Source: Chryseobacterium oleae
GTDB lineage: Bacteria; Bacteroidota; Bacteroidia; Flavobacteriales; Weeksellaceae
DNA: 64,000 nucleotides
Reading direction: 5' to 3'
Assembly: GCF_900115055.1 (NCBI RefSeq)
Contig: NZ_FOVD01000009.1
Span: forward strand, 159,993 to 223,992
This document shows, piece by piece, positions 41,583 through 50,640 of the stretch. Both the position numbers and the translations under genes were made by a program. Within the stretch, counting starts at the first letter, position 1; every line of letters starts with the position of its first letter. The notes beneath the pieces were generated by a model, which was not told the DNA's origin, did no database searches, and saw nothing but the letters and a program-made list of their open reading frames with translations.

Positions 41583-42599
41583 CTAAACAGCAGGTTTTAC
41601 TTCATCCCCGAACAGTTCAATAGATTTCATCATAATATCGTGAGCAGGATCACCGATATCCATATGCCCGATGAATCTCGTGATTCCAAAAATCTCTTTC
41701 ATATAGGCAATTTTATCCGCTACCTGTGCCGGACTTCCGATGAACAGAGCGCCTTCTCTTGCTCTTCCGCCGTCATACTGCATTTTCGTGTAAGGAGCCC
41801 AGCCTCTGGTGGCCCCGATTCTGTCCATCTGAGATTTATAATTATTGAAATATCCGTCTACTACAGCCTGATCATTGCTTACAAACGTATGGGAATGAAT
41901 TGCGATCTGCATTTTGGAGACGTCATGTCCCGCTTTCTGATATTCCTGTTTGTAAAATTCTACGAGATTTTTAAACTGTACCGGCATTCCTCCGATGATG
42001 GCGACTACCAATGGCATTCCTAATTTTGCTGCACTTAAAACCGATTGAGGAGTTCCGCCTACCGCTCTCCAGATCGACAGTTTTCCATCATTTTTGGCTC
42101 TCGGATACACCGTTTGATTCTGCATTGGTGCACGAAGTTTCCCTGACCATGTCACATTTTCTTCTGAGTTGATTTTTAAAAGCAATTCTAATTTTTCATC
42201 AAAAAGTTCTTCATAATCATTCAGAGAATAGCCATACAACGGAAACGACTCGATAAAGCTTCCTCTTCCGACAAATATTTCAGCTCTTCCGTCTGAGATC
42301 AGATCTAAGGTTGAAAAATCTTCATATACTTTCACGGGTTCTGAAGAACTTAACACTGTAACTCCACTTGCCAGCTTTATATTTTTGGTGATACTCGCTG
42401 CGGCAGCCAATACCATTTCCGGTGACGAAACTGCATAATCCGGACGGTGATGCTCTCCCATTGCAAAAACATCAATGCCCACCTCATCCATTAATTTTAC
42501 CTGATCCAGTATTTCACGGATCTTCACACCTGCATCTCTATATTTTCCGGTAGCTTGATCAAAAGCCAGGTCCCCAAACATTCCTATTCCTAATTCCAT
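41583..42599 (-). CDS. LLM-class flavin-dependent oxidoreductase
   Basis: The 338-residue protein starts at the ATG at 42599 (MELGIGMFGDLAFDQATGKY). It has the bacterial-luciferase TIM-barrel with VDVFAMGEHHRPDYAVSSPEMVL, SGVTVLSSSEPVKVYEDFSTLDLISDGRAEIFVGRG and a C-terminal IGSPAQVADKI. Such enzymes use FMNH2 and O2 on small substrates; this one is not specific. It is divergent from a TraB-like gene across about 107 bp holding both -7 boxes. Confidence 0.88.
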   Translation of the reverse strand: MELGIGMFGDLAFDQATGKYRDAGVKIREILDQVKLMDEVGIDVFAMGEHHRPDYAVSSPEMVLAAAASITKNIKLASGVTVLSSSEPVKVYEDFSTLDLISDGRAEIFVGRGSFIESFPLYGYSLNDYEELFDEKLELLLKINSEENVTWSGKLRAPMQNQTVYPRAKNDGKLSIWRAVGGTPQSVLSAAKLGMPLVVAIIGGMPVQFKNLVEFYKQEYQKAGHDVSKMQIAIHSHTFVSNDQAVVDGYFNNYKSQMDRIGATRGWAPYTKMQYDGGRAREGALFIGSPAQVADKIAYMKEIFGITRFIGHMDIGDPAHDIMMKSIELFGDEVKPAV

Positions 42600-42619
42600 A
42601 TTTTTAGATTTTAGATACA

Positions 42620-42627
42620 CAAAATTA
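42620..42627 (-). promoter_or_regulatory. Candidate -7 box for the LLM gene
   Basis: TAATTTTG on the minus strand ends 20 bp before the ATG at 42599. Confidence 0.45.
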
Positions 42628-42677
42628 CGGATGAAAAAGCTCAAAAACATTGATGTTTGTTAAGAACGGATTTTACC

Positions 42678-42685
42678 TATATTTG
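42678..42685 (+). promoter_or_regulatory. Candidate -7 box for the TraB-like gene
   Basis: TATATTTG ends 21 bp before the ATG at 42707 (12 bp before 42698). The 42650 start lies upstream of the box and is rejected. Confidence 0.45.
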
Positions 42686-42706
42686 GATCTTTCTATAATG
42701 ATAAAA

Positions 42707-43513
42707 ATGAAACATACCCTAACAGCGTTCTTACTTCTCCTGACCGGCTTCTGTTTTTCACAAAGCAAAACCGAAATTTACGTCATCGGTAACATCCATG
42801 ACAGTGTGCCCAATTATCATCCTAAAATACTCTTCGACATCCTTGATAAAGTGAAACCGGATATTATCCTTCATGAAGTAGATAGCCAGGGAATGAAAGA
42901 CTACGAAAACGGCATTAAGATTACAGAAAACGAAATTAAAGCAAGCAATGCTTATCTGAAAAAATATCCGAAAACATTAAGGTTCGCTTTTGATTTTGAA
43001 GGCAGAAATCAATACAGAAAAGACAGAGGAATGGTTCCTACGGATAATTTATCGGTGAAACTGATTGACAGTTTGTATAAAGCCAAACTACTGGCTCCTT
43101 CCGAAGTGAAGATCTATGAAAATTTCACCAATCTTACGAAAGACCTGATGAAGATTGCTGAACTATCACCGGAGAATTTCAATAATGCCACGACCGACCA
43201 AATCTCAGGAAAGAGACAGGATGCCCAGTATGCCGAGCTTTTAAAGATCATTGAAGCAAGACCTGAATTTGCGAAAAGATTTGTGGTAAAGCCAAACGGT
43301 GAAAAGATCAGCTACAGAGACGGTTTTAAATTAATGTCCGGATTCTGGGACCTCCGAAACCAGACTATGGCTAAAAACATTTCCAAGATTGCAGCAACCC
43401 ATCCCGGTAAAAAGATCGTTGTGCTTACAGGTTTCCTGCACCGGTATTACATATTAAAAGAGTTGAAAAGAATCAATAACGGGACTTATGTGACAAAGGA
43501 ATTTTATGATTAA
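42707..43513 (+). CDS. Secreted TraB/GumN-like protein
   Basis: The 268-residue protein starts at the ATG at 42707 (MKHTLTAFLLLLTGFCFSQ, signal peptide). It has IYVIGNIHDSVPNYHPKILFDILDKVKPDIILHEVDS, a pattern resembling TraB/GumN metal sites (G..H....E), and near the end HPGKKIVVLTGFLHRYYILKELKR. TraB-domain proteins are proposed proteases or hydrolases with unclear roles. The assignment rests on the two His/Glu motifs and spacing only. Confidence 0.55.
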   Translation: MKHTLTAFLLLLTGFCFSQSKTEIYVIGNIHDSVPNYHPKILFDILDKVKPDIILHEVDSQGMKDYENGIKITENEIKASNAYLKKYPKTLRFAFDFEGRNQYRKDRGMVPTDNLSVKLIDSLYKAKLLAPSEVKIYENFTNLTKDLMKIAELSPENFNNATTDQISGKRQDAQYAELLKIIEARPEFAKRFVVKPNGEKISYRDGFKLMSGFWDLRNQTMAKNISKIAATHPGKKIVVLTGFLHRYYILKELKRINNGTYVTKEFYD

Positions 43514-43555
43514 TCCGTTCAATCTGTAGGATATAAAAATTTCAATACTAAAAAC

Positions 43556-43585
43556 AAAAAATCCAGCCTTTCGGCTGGATTTTTC
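43556..43585. terminator. Bidirectional terminator
   Basis: ATCCAGCC (43561-43568) pairs with GGCTGGAT (43573-43580) around TTTC, flanked by A5 and T4. It serves the TraB-like gene and the convergent DPP-IV gene. Confidence 0.88.
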
Positions 43586-43587
43586 TA

Positions 43588-45729
43588 TTATTTCTTCAGA
43601 TACTGATCAAAGTAGTCTGTCACTTTCTGCATCAGGTGAACTCTGTCTTTCCCGATCACATTATGCGGATGTCCGGGATAAGCAAAGTAATCCAGCTGAA
43701 CTCCATTGTCTACCGCAGATTTGATAAATTTAATGGAATGCTGCCATACCACCACATCATCCTGAGCTCCATGGATCATCAGTAATTTTCCTTTCAGGTT
43801 CTGAACTTTATCCAGAAGATTCGCTGCTGCATATCCCTGAGGATTTTCCTGTGGCGTATCCATATATCTTTCTCCGTACATGATCTCGTACATTTTCCAG
43901 TCGATTACCGGTCCTCCGGCAACACCTACTTTAAATACATCCGGCTTACGAAGCATGAAACTTGTTGTCATAAATCCACCAAAGCTCCATCCATGGATTC
44001 CCATTTTCTGAGCATCTACATAAGGAAGAGATTTTAGGTAGTCTACTCCTTTCATCTGGTCATTCATTTCTGTGGTTCCCAGGTTTCTGAAAACAGCCTG
44101 CTCAAACTTCATTCCACGGTTGGCAGAACCTCTTCCGTCCATGGTGAAAATAATGTACCCGTTTTGAGCCATATATTCGTACCAAAGGTTTCCGGATGCC
44201 GGGAATGTATTGGTTACCAGCTGAAGGTGTGGTCCGTTGTACAGATACACAATTACCGGATATTTTTTGCTCGCATCAAAATCTGTTGGAAGAATGATCT
44301 TACCGTAAAGCGGTGTTCCGTCATCAGCTTTTAATTCTACATTTTTAATTTCAGGTCGCTGATAATTTTTCAATGTATTTTCTGCTGTCAGGATATTTGT
44401 AGATTTTGCTGTACTGGTATTGATAATGTTTATAGATCTTGGCGTACCTGCATTACTGTAAGTATCGTACAGATAATTTCCGTCGCTGCTTAAAACTCCT
44501 GTGTGTACACCGGCTGCATCATCCATACGCTGCATTTTGAAGTTCGTCCAGTTGATCTTGTATAAATGTTTTTCTGTAGGAGTTTCCTTCGTAGATGTGA
44601 AATAGATCTCCTTTTTCTTTTCGTTAAAACCTAAGATATCAGTTACTAACCAGTCTCCTTTTGTAATCTGCGAAACCAGTCCTTTTTCAAGACTGTAGTG
44701 GAACAGGTGATTGTATCCGGTTCTCTGACTCTGCCAGATGAAGTCTGTATTCGAATTCGGGAAGAACGTAAGCGGATGCTGAGGCTCAACATATTTGTCG
44801 CTGGTTTCTTCAAATAAAGTTTTGATCAGGTTTCCTGTAGCAGCATCGTACTGATTCATTTTTACATGATTCTGTCCGCGGTTCAGAACACCTACAAAGA
44901 TGTATTTTGAATCCGGGCTCCAGGTAACTGCTGTCAGGTACTGATCTTTTTCGCCTTCGATTTTAAGGAACGTGGTTGATTGATTTTTAATATTATAAAC
45001 ACCCAAAGTAACTTCATGAGACTTCTGCCCTGCCATTGGATATTTAATGTTGTGGTTTACAGCCGGCGTTACAGACCAATCGATGATCGGATAATCTGCC
45101 ACCATCGTCTGATCCATTCTGTAGAATGCTACCGCTTCAGAATTGGGAGCAGGGAAAATTCCTGTATCAATTCCGAATTCATTTCTGTGAACAGTTGCCC
45201 CTCCGTTGATGATATTTTCATCAGAATCATTGGTTACAGCAATTGTTTTTCCATTTTTGTTGACAAATAAATTATTCTTTACTGTAAAAGCAAAAGTCTG
45301 GTTATCTCCGAACATCTTCACGTTGGAAGCATTTCCTTCTACCGCAGCAGCTGATTTCACTTTCCAGTCGTTTCCGGATTTTTCGATCCAGAACATTTTG
45401 TCGTTGGCACTGAAATAACCGTTTGAACCGTTTGTAAATTTAATCTGCGGAACCGCTTTCAGTTTAGCATCAGAAAACGATTTGTTCAGTTGAGTCAGAG
45501 ACACTAAAGTATCCTGCTTATTGGTCTTAAGATCGGTGATCAGATAACCGCCTTTCACAGCCTGAATGTAAGATTTACCATCCGCAGCCCATGAAAATTG
45601 GGAAATATTTTTCACGGCAAGATTCGTTCTCAGTCCGTTTACTGCCTCTGCCATCGTGAATTTTTGGGTCTGTGCGAATGCAGAACTACCCAAAACCAGC
45701 ATCAATAAAGAAAATTTATGTAATTTCAT
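43588..45729 (-). CDS. S9B prolyl dipeptidyl-peptidase (DPP-IV-like)
   Basis: The 713-residue protein has a signal peptide (SLLMLVLGSSAFA), a DPP-IV N-terminal beta-propeller and an alpha/beta hydrolase end. GWSFGG puts the catalytic Ser at 582, GAQDD carries the Asp and GHPHNV the His at 689. It cleaves X-Pro dipeptides from peptides in the periplasm. The upstream gap holds repeats but no other gene on this strand. Confidence 0.92.
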   Translation of the reverse strand: MKLHKFSLLMLVLGSSAFAQTQKFTMAEAVNGLRTNLAVKNISQFSWAADGKSYIQAVKGGYLITDLKTNKQDTLVSLTQLNKSFSDAKLKAVPQIKFTNGSNGYFSANDKMFWIEKSGNDWKVKSAAAVEGNASNVKMFGDNQTFAFTVKNNLFVNKNGKTIAVTNDSDENIINGGATVHRNEFGIDTGIFPAPNSEAVAFYRMDQTMVADYPIIDWSVTPAVNHNIKYPMAGQKSHEVTLGVYNIKNQSTTFLKIEGEKDQYLTAVTWSPDSKYIFVGVLNRGQNHVKMNQYDAATGNLIKTLFEETSDKYVEPQHPLTFFPNSNTDFIWQSQRTGYNHLFHYSLEKGLVSQITKGDWLVTDILGFNEKKKEIYFTSTKETPTEKHLYKINWTNFKMQRMDDAAGVHTGVLSSDGNYLYDTYSNAGTPRSINIINTSTAKSTNILTAENTLKNYQRPEIKNVELKADDGTPLYGKIILPTDFDASKKYPVIVYLYNGPHLQLVTNTFPASGNLWYEYMAQNGYIIFTMDGRGSANRGMKFEQAVFRNLGTTEMNDQMKGVDYLKSLPYVDAQKMGIHGWSFGGFMTTSFMLRKPDVFKVGVAGGPVIDWKMYEIMYGERYMDTPQENPQGYAAANLLDKVQNLKGKLLMIHGAQDDVVVWQHSIKFIKSAVDNGVQLDYFAYPGHPHNVIGKDRVHLMQKVTDYFDQYLKK

Positions 45730-45878
45730 TGTATAAAATTGAATCCCTCAAAAATAAGAAATAAAAGTCATCCGTTAATAAATGTTAAATTAAAACATTC
45801 ATAAAACAGGATTAATGTACCGATAAAAATAAATTCTTAACTTAATGGTAGGAAGAATGAGGGGAAACGGATGTGAAT

Positions 45879-46044
45879 GGTGAATCACCAATTGTTAATT
45901 TTTCAGCCTCAATAATTGGCATTTCACTTGCGAAGCAAAATTCACCTTTCACAGCAAACATTGTGTCAAAGGTAAATGGTCAATTGTGAATTTTATCAGA
46001 CCTATAATTGACTATTCACTTGCGAAGCAAAATTGACATTTCAC
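45879..46044. repeat. Diverged 92-bp tandem duplication with GCGAAGC hairpin
   Basis: Two similar units each end in CACTTGCGAAGCAAAATT (45925-45942 and 46017-46034) followed by a TTTCAC-rich tail. Their upstream parts also match (CCAATTGTTAATTTTTCAG against TCAATTGTGAATTTTATCAG). Each contains the core GCGAAGC, which folds as a very stable mini-hairpin. It fills the 419-bp gene-free gap 45730-46148 with the yceI promoter at the end. Confidence 0.75.
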
Positions 46045-46108
46045 ACTCAAAAATAGCACTACTCTCATTTCTTATCCTAAATCAATGCCCCGTATACGTT
46101 CTCTGTCC

Positions 46109-46116
46109 TACATTTG
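46109..46116 (+). promoter_or_regulatory. Candidate -7 box for the YceI gene
   Basis: TACATTTG ends 33 bp before the ATG at 46149. Confidence 0.45.
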
Positions 46117-46148
46117 CAGTATCAATAACAAACAAAAAATACAATACA

Positions 46149-46661
46149 ATGGCAACAAAATGGAACCTAGACCCAACGCATAGTGAAATTACTTTCAAAG
46201 TAAAACACATGATGATTTCTAACATCAAAGGAAACTTCAGAACGTTCAATGCTGAAATTGAAGCTGACGATGATACGTTCAAAAATGCTAAAACAACAGC
46301 TACGATTCAGACTGATTCTGTATTCACCAATAACACAGACAGAGACAATCACTTAAAATCTGCTGAATTTTTCAATGCAGAAGAATATCCGTCTATCACA
46401 TTTGAATCTCAGGCTTTAAATGATACAATCACTGGAAACCTTACGGTAAACGGTGTTACAAAACCAATCACTTTAGATGTAGACTTCGGTGGAATCAACG
46501 TTGACCCTTGGGGAAATACAAAAGCAGGTTTTTCTTTTGAAGGAAAAATCAACAGAAAAGATTTCGGACTGAACTGGAACGCAGCTCTTGAAGCAGGAGG
46601 CGTAATGGTAAGCGAAGATGTAAAAATCGCCGGAGAATTACAGTTTGTAAAACAGGCATAA
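46149..46661 (+). CDS. YceI-family lipocalin-like protein
   Basis: The 170-residue protein starts at the ATG at 46149 (MATKWNLDPTHSEITFKVKHMMISNIKG); the longer frame adds 47 residues of repeat-derived sequence. YceI features include DPTHSEITF, NAEIEADDDTF, DRDNHLKSAEFFNAEEYPSITFES, VNGVTKPITLDV and FGLNWNAALEAGGVMVSEDVKI. The beta-barrel binds isoprenoids or similar lipids. There is no signal peptide, unlike many YceI proteins, so it may be cytoplasmic. Confidence 0.9.
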   Translation: MATKWNLDPTHSEITFKVKHMMISNIKGNFRTFNAEIEADDDTFKNAKTTATIQTDSVFTNNTDRDNHLKSAEFFNAEEYPSITFESQALNDTITGNLTVNGVTKPITLDVDFGGINVDPWGNTKAGFSFEGKINRKDFGLNWNAALEAGGVMVSEDVKIAGELQFVKQA

Positions 46662-46695
46662 TAAAAAAAACGGAGTTTTTGGTAGGTAGAAGGGA

Positions 46696-46739
46696 GCCAC
46701 GAAGTGGCGACTTAGCCCAAAATAGGATGCAATCCTATT
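46696..46739. repeat. Two small triloop hairpins, GCCAC-GAA-GTGGC and AATAGGAT-GCA-ATCCTATT
   Basis: GCCAC (46696-46700) and GTGGC (46704-46708) have GAA loop. AATAGGAT (46721-46728) and ATCCTATT (46732-46739) have GCA loop. Both stems are perfect. They lie between yceI and the DOPA dioxygenase and may be a mini-element; only one copy is in the window. Confidence 0.6.
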
Positions 46740-46778
46740 AATTAATGTAATATCAAAAGCATCTACAATTCATAACAT

Positions 46779-46820
46779 AAAAAGGTTCAGGGATTTTTCT
46801 AAAAGCCTTGAACCTTTTTT
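46779..46820 (+). terminator. Terminator directly upstream of ygiD
   Basis: AAAAAGGTTCA (46779-46789) and TGAACCTTTTT (46809-46819), 11-bp arms with T6 at 46815-46820. The ygiD ATG follows 17 bp on. It may also act as an attenuator. Confidence 0.75.
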
Positions 46821-46837
46821 CTAATTACAACCTCATT

Positions 46838-47665
46838 ATGAACCTCAACGATCTGCAGAACATCAGCAACAATTTTGGAAATACCCAAAGAATGCCCGTT
46901 TTATTTCTCGGGCACGGTTCGCCGATGAATGCTATTGAAGAAAACCAGTTTGTACAGGGATTCAGAAAAGCAGCACAGGAAATCCCAAAACCTAATGCGA
47001 TTCTGTGTATTTCCGCACACTGGTACACGCAGGGAACTTATGTCACTGCGATGGATATGCCGAGAACCATCCACGATTTCGGCGGTTTTCCAAAGGCTTT
47101 GTTTGATGTGCAGTACCCTGCTCCGGGAAGCCCGGAACTGGCCAAAGAAACCGTTGAACTTTTAGCTCCGGCTTTGGTGGAGGAAGATCACAACTGGGGA
47201 CTTGATCACGGCGCATGGTCGGTGATTAAACATATGTACCCGGATGCTGATATTCCTGTGATCCAGCTGAGCATCGATTATACAAAACCTCCGCAATATC
47301 ATTTTGACCTGGCCCAAAAACTGAATAAGCTTCGTGAAAAAGGTATTCTGATCATCGGAAGCGGAAATATTGTGCACAACCTTCGCCTGATCGACTGGAA
47401 AAACATCGATACAGTAGGTGCCGGCTGGGATTGGGCCATAGAAGCAAGAGAAAAGACCAATAACTGGCTTCTGGACGGAAATTTCCAGAATATCATAGAC
47501 TATCAGAAACAGGGAACATTCCTTCAGTATGCTGTTCCTACACCGGATCATTACCTTCCGTTGATCTATTCATTAGGCTTAAAAGATAAAGCGGAGAATC
47601 TGTCTTTATTTAATGATGAACTGATCGGGGGATCTTTAAGTATGACGAGTGTAAGGATAGGATAA
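46838..47665 (+). CDS. ygiD: YgiD-like 4,5-DOPA extradiol dioxygenase
   Basis: The 275-residue protein starts at the ATG at 46838 (MNLNDLQNISNNFGNTQRMPVLFLGHGSPMNAIE); the TTG at 46808 lies within the terminator. It has LGHGSPMNAI, ISAHWYTQGTYV, DHGAWSVIKHMYPDADIPVIQLS and SGNIVHNL, matching the LigB-type dioxygenase with metal-binding His residues. It opens aromatic rings such as L-DOPA. A promoter between the terminator and ATG is hard to find, so readthrough or an attenuator control is possible. Confidence 0.88.
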   Translation: MNLNDLQNISNNFGNTQRMPVLFLGHGSPMNAIEENQFVQGFRKAAQEIPKPNAILCISAHWYTQGTYVTAMDMPRTIHDFGGFPKALFDVQYPAPGSPELAKETVELLAPALVEEDHNWGLDHGAWSVIKHMYPDADIPVIQLSIDYTKPPQYHFDLAQKLNKLREKGILIIGSGNIVHNLRLIDWKNIDTVGAGWDWAIEAREKTNNWLLDGNFQNIIDYQKQGTFLQYAVPTPDHYLPLIYSLGLKDKAENLSLFNDELIGGSLSMTSVRIG

Positions 47666-47718
47666 ACCTGTTTTATGAACCTTTTTTTATCACTAGAAAT
47701 TTAGTAATATTGTTTACC

Positions 47719-48888
47719 ATGAAAAAAACGATATTACTATTTTTATTTATACTCCCTCTGTATTTTGTAACCGGGCAGATGATTAAAGGCCGGGTAGTCA
47801 GTGATAACGGTAATCTCATATCCGGTGTAAATATTTATATTGATGGAACCAAAACGGGAACTATTTCAAAAGAAGACGGAACCTTTAGTCTCAGTATTTC
47901 TTCTACGACTTTGGGAAATGTCGTTTTTCAGAAGGACGATTTTGAAACTTTTACGACACCCGCTTCGGAGGTTATCAATAAAAATCTGAAAGTGGTTCTG
48001 ACTAAAACCACCGCTATTGAAGAAATCAGGCTGGTTCCCTATACTCCGGAAGCTTATAGAAGTTATATCAATTATTTTCTGGAAACTTTCATCGGCAGTG
48101 ACCGTGAACACGTAACAATCAAGAACCAAAAGTCCCTGAAGTTTTCCTACGACAAAAAAAATAAATTCCTGAAAGTAAAAGCTCCGAATACTTTAATCAT
48201 AGAAAATAAAAATCTGGGCTATGAAATCCGCTACAATCTGATCAACTATACATCAGATTTTAATTCCCATATGGTTAATTATACAGGAACAAGTTTTTTC
48301 AAAGAAACAAAGAGCTCTGATAAAATCAAACTTAACCGGATGAATGCTTACGACGGAAGTCTGCTTCATTTTTTCAGAAGCATTTACAATAATCAAATCC
48401 CGGAAGAAAAGTTTATTGTGAATCATGTGGTAAAAGTTCCCAATCCGAAATATCCAACGGAAGAAGAACTGAAAATCCTGGATGATTTTAAGCAGATTGT
48501 AAAAAGTTCGGCAATGCTAAAAATACCCGAAAACATAAGTGATATTTCCCAAAGGAAAAACAACCAGAAACCTAATGCACTGGCCATTGTAAAAACACAA
48601 ATCCCTGATTCCGCGTACGTGGAAAGAAAAGATGGGAAGGTGCTGTTCAGTTTTAAAGATATGCTGCAGGTGAACTATCAGAAATATTCTTACGAGATTA
48701 AGGGAAAGGAATTTACTAAAGAGGGATTACCCATTACATTGTCTTCCTACCTGCATCCTGAAGGTGAAGTCTTTGAGATAACAAAAGAAGGGAATATCTC
48801 CAATCCGGACCAACTCATCAACGAAGGCGATTTTACAAAAAATAAAATTGAAAACCTGCTTCCGTTAGATTATCAGCTGGGAGACTGA
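47719..48888 (+). CDS. Secreted protein with carboxypeptidase-like regulatory domain
   Basis: The 389-residue protein has a signal peptide (MKKTILLFLFILPLYFVTG) and a CarboxypepD_reg-like domain (MIKGRVVSDNGNLISGVNIYIDGTKTGTISKEDGTFSLSI) at about 20-95. The rest (FIGSDREHVTIKN, YEIRYNLINYTSDFN, ...) is beta-rich and not assigned. These domains commonly occur at the N-terminus of TonB-dependent receptors but no barrel is present here. The function is unknown. The 47719 ATG is preferred over the in-frame TTG at 47710. Confidence 0.7.
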   Translation: MKKTILLFLFILPLYFVTGQMIKGRVVSDNGNLISGVNIYIDGTKTGTISKEDGTFSLSISSTTLGNVVFQKDDFETFTTPASEVINKNLKVVLTKTTAIEEIRLVPYTPEAYRSYINYFLETFIGSDREHVTIKNQKSLKFSYDKKNKFLKVKAPNTLIIENKNLGYEIRYNLINYTSDFNSHMVNYTGTSFFKETKSSDKIKLNRMNAYDGSLLHFFRSIYNNQIPEEKFIVNHVVKVPNPKYPTEEELKILDDFKQIVKSSAMLKIPENISDISQRKNNQKPNALAIVKTQIPDSAYVERKDGKVLFSFKDMLQVNYQKYSYEIKGKEFTKEGLPITLSSYLHPEGEVFEITKEGNISNPDQLINEGDFTKNKIENLLPLDYQLGD

Positions 48889-48955
48889 GATATTCCCTTT
48901 GAAATTTTTCATTAAGAGACAGCCTTGATCTTTAAGGCATAAATCTCAACGTAAC

Positions 48956-48975
48956 GTTTCGGGATGCGGGTTTCG
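48956..48975. repeat. CGAAAC-type intergenic repeat, copy 2 (reverse)
   Basis: GTTTCGGGATGCGGGTTTCG is the reverse complement of a sequence matching 18 of 20 positions at 25183-25202. The same gap holds a degenerate ATTACTCATTACTGATTACT tandem (about 48997-49026). Confidence 0.55.
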
Positions 48976-49029
48976 TACTCTTACCCCTGAAACGCATTAT
49001 TCATTACTCATTACTGATTACTTATAACT

Positions 49030-50523
49030 TTATTGTACCGCTTTCAGAACATTAATATTTCCGTATCCGTAGCTTGAATTAACGGTAGGATAATACGTAG
49101 CAGACTGTCTCATTTTATTAAGCACCTGATCTCTCGTCCATGACGGATTTTTAGACCAGACAAGAGCTGCAATACCAGCCGTTGCTGCTGTTGCCACTGA
49201 TGAACCGCCTACATAATCAGACTGATTGTTATAATAACTTAAAACAGGAACTGTATTTCCATTGGCTCTTTCCATCTGGAATGTAAAATCGATCTGGCTT
49301 CCGGAATGGCAGACATCACATTTCTGGTTGGATGTTCCTTCCTTTACACCCGTTACAGCCTGCGTTTCAGACATACTTGCCGGGAAAATAACCCCAACAA
49401 AATTGGTAAAGCTCGTAGAAGTCCCTCCCGCACAGAAAATCAATTTTCCTTTCGAATAAGCGTATTTCACTCCGTCTTCAATTTTTCCGACAGAGAAAAT
49501 ATGCCCCATTGACATTGAAATAATCTTCACGCTGGTATTATTGGCCAGATCCGTAAATGCTGTTTTTACTCCGTTCTGCTCGCTGGAAGTTTCCAGTACA
49601 ACATTGGAAGCCGCACGGTAAGTAATCAGATTGGCATTGTACGCCACCCCTACAGGAAGTCCTGCATTATTTTTCGGAGCTGCCATTACGGAAGCCATTT
49701 TTGTTCCGTGACCACACTGATCTGCCGGTCCGTCTGTAGTAGATCCGTTCACATATGATCCGAACTTGCTGATCGTTCTTCCTGAAGAAGCTCCTGTATT
49801 AAAACTGCTTCCCAGTAAGGTCTGTTCTGGTGAAACTCCCGTATCGATAAGGCCTATGGTAACTCCTGCTCCTGTACTGTGGCTCCATGCGTTAGGAATA
49901 TTGTGTTGGGTAAAAGCCCATGGAACTTTAGCATTCGGTGTTGTGGTCGTATAATCTGCAGCATTTAAAGCGGTAGATTCAAAGCCGCATCCTGATGAAG
50001 AACCGCTGGATTTTGCGTTGGGATTAAGCCCGTTTTCTATTTCAAAATAATGATAGTCTCCCGGCTCTACATACCTGATGGTCTTCATTTTTCTCAGGGC
50101 TGTAATCGTTTCCTCTTTTTCTACGATGACATCTATCTGATTAAGATACTGATCTGAAGCAATCAGAAATCGTTCCTGGCTGGCATTTTCATATTTTTTG
50201 ATCAGATCCAGAACTTCAGCTTCCATGGTTTTGCTGTCTGCGGAAAGGCTTCGGTCAAAATCATCCTTTGAAGACCCAAATCCGATGGACACCATTCTGT
50301 TTCCTCTGAAAATAGCACTCCAAAGCAGATGATCGGAAGCATTTTTCCAGTTGAAAGCCCCGGTATTTTTGATCGAGCTGTTAATTTCAGCGTTGATCTG
50401 TTTTCCCGTTAAAGGATCTTTCTGAACATTTTCAACGGCAGGATTTTCATTTTGAAGTTGGTCACTGGTACATGAATTCATGATAAAAAACAGTGCCAGT
50501 AGGTAAAATACACTTTTTCTCAT
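49030..50523 (-). CDS. S8 subtilisin-like serine peptidase, lipoprotein
   Basis: The 497-residue protein has a lipobox (FIMNSC) and an inhibitor/prodomain region up to about 170. The S8 triad lies at D227 (LIDTGVS), H272 (CGHGTKMASV) and S442 (GGSSVATAATAG). No T9SS sorting domain is visible; a lipid anchor replaces it. It is a surface or periplasmic peptidase. It is convergent with the carboxypeptidase-regulatory-domain gene. Confidence 0.9.
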   Translation of the reverse strand: MRKSVFYLLALFFIMNSCTSDQLQNENPAVENVQKDPLTGKQINAEINSSIKNTGAFNWKNASDHLLWSAIFRGNRMVSIGFGSSKDDFDRSLSADSKTMEAEVLDLIKKYENASQERFLIASDQYLNQIDVIVEKEETITALRKMKTIRYVEPGDYHYFEIENGLNPNAKSSGSSSGCGFESTALNAADYTTTTPNAKVPWAFTQHNIPNAWSHSTGAGVTIGLIDTGVSPEQTLLGSSFNTGASSGRTISKFGSYVNGSTTDGPADQCGHGTKMASVMAAPKNNAGLPVGVAYNANLITYRAASNVVLETSSEQNGVKTAFTDLANNTSVKIISMSMGHIFSVGKIEDGVKYAYSKGKLIFCAGGTSTSFTNFVGVIFPASMSETQAVTGVKEGTSNQKCDVCHSGSQIDFTFQMERANGNTVPVLSYYNNQSDYVGGSSVATAATAGIAALVWSKNPSWTRDQVLNKMRQSATYYPTVNSSYGYGNINVLKAVQ

Positions 50524-50640
50524 AGTTTTAATTGTATGGTTTGGAACCCCAATATAACACTTTGATGGGAATTAAAAGCTTAGAAAAAATGAATTTACTA
50601 TTACAAGAATATGAATATTTACTACTACCCTTTGAGAAAT

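Noticed and set aside
45879..46044. Possible CRISPR-like direct repeats (two TTGCGAAGCAA copies 92 bp apart)
   Set aside because: Only two diverged copies, similarity extends through the would-be spacer, and no cas gene is in the window.
46008..46148. N-terminal extension of the YceI frame
   Set aside because: It translates the GCGAAGC repeat and the promoter region; the conserved YceI start is the ATG at 46149.
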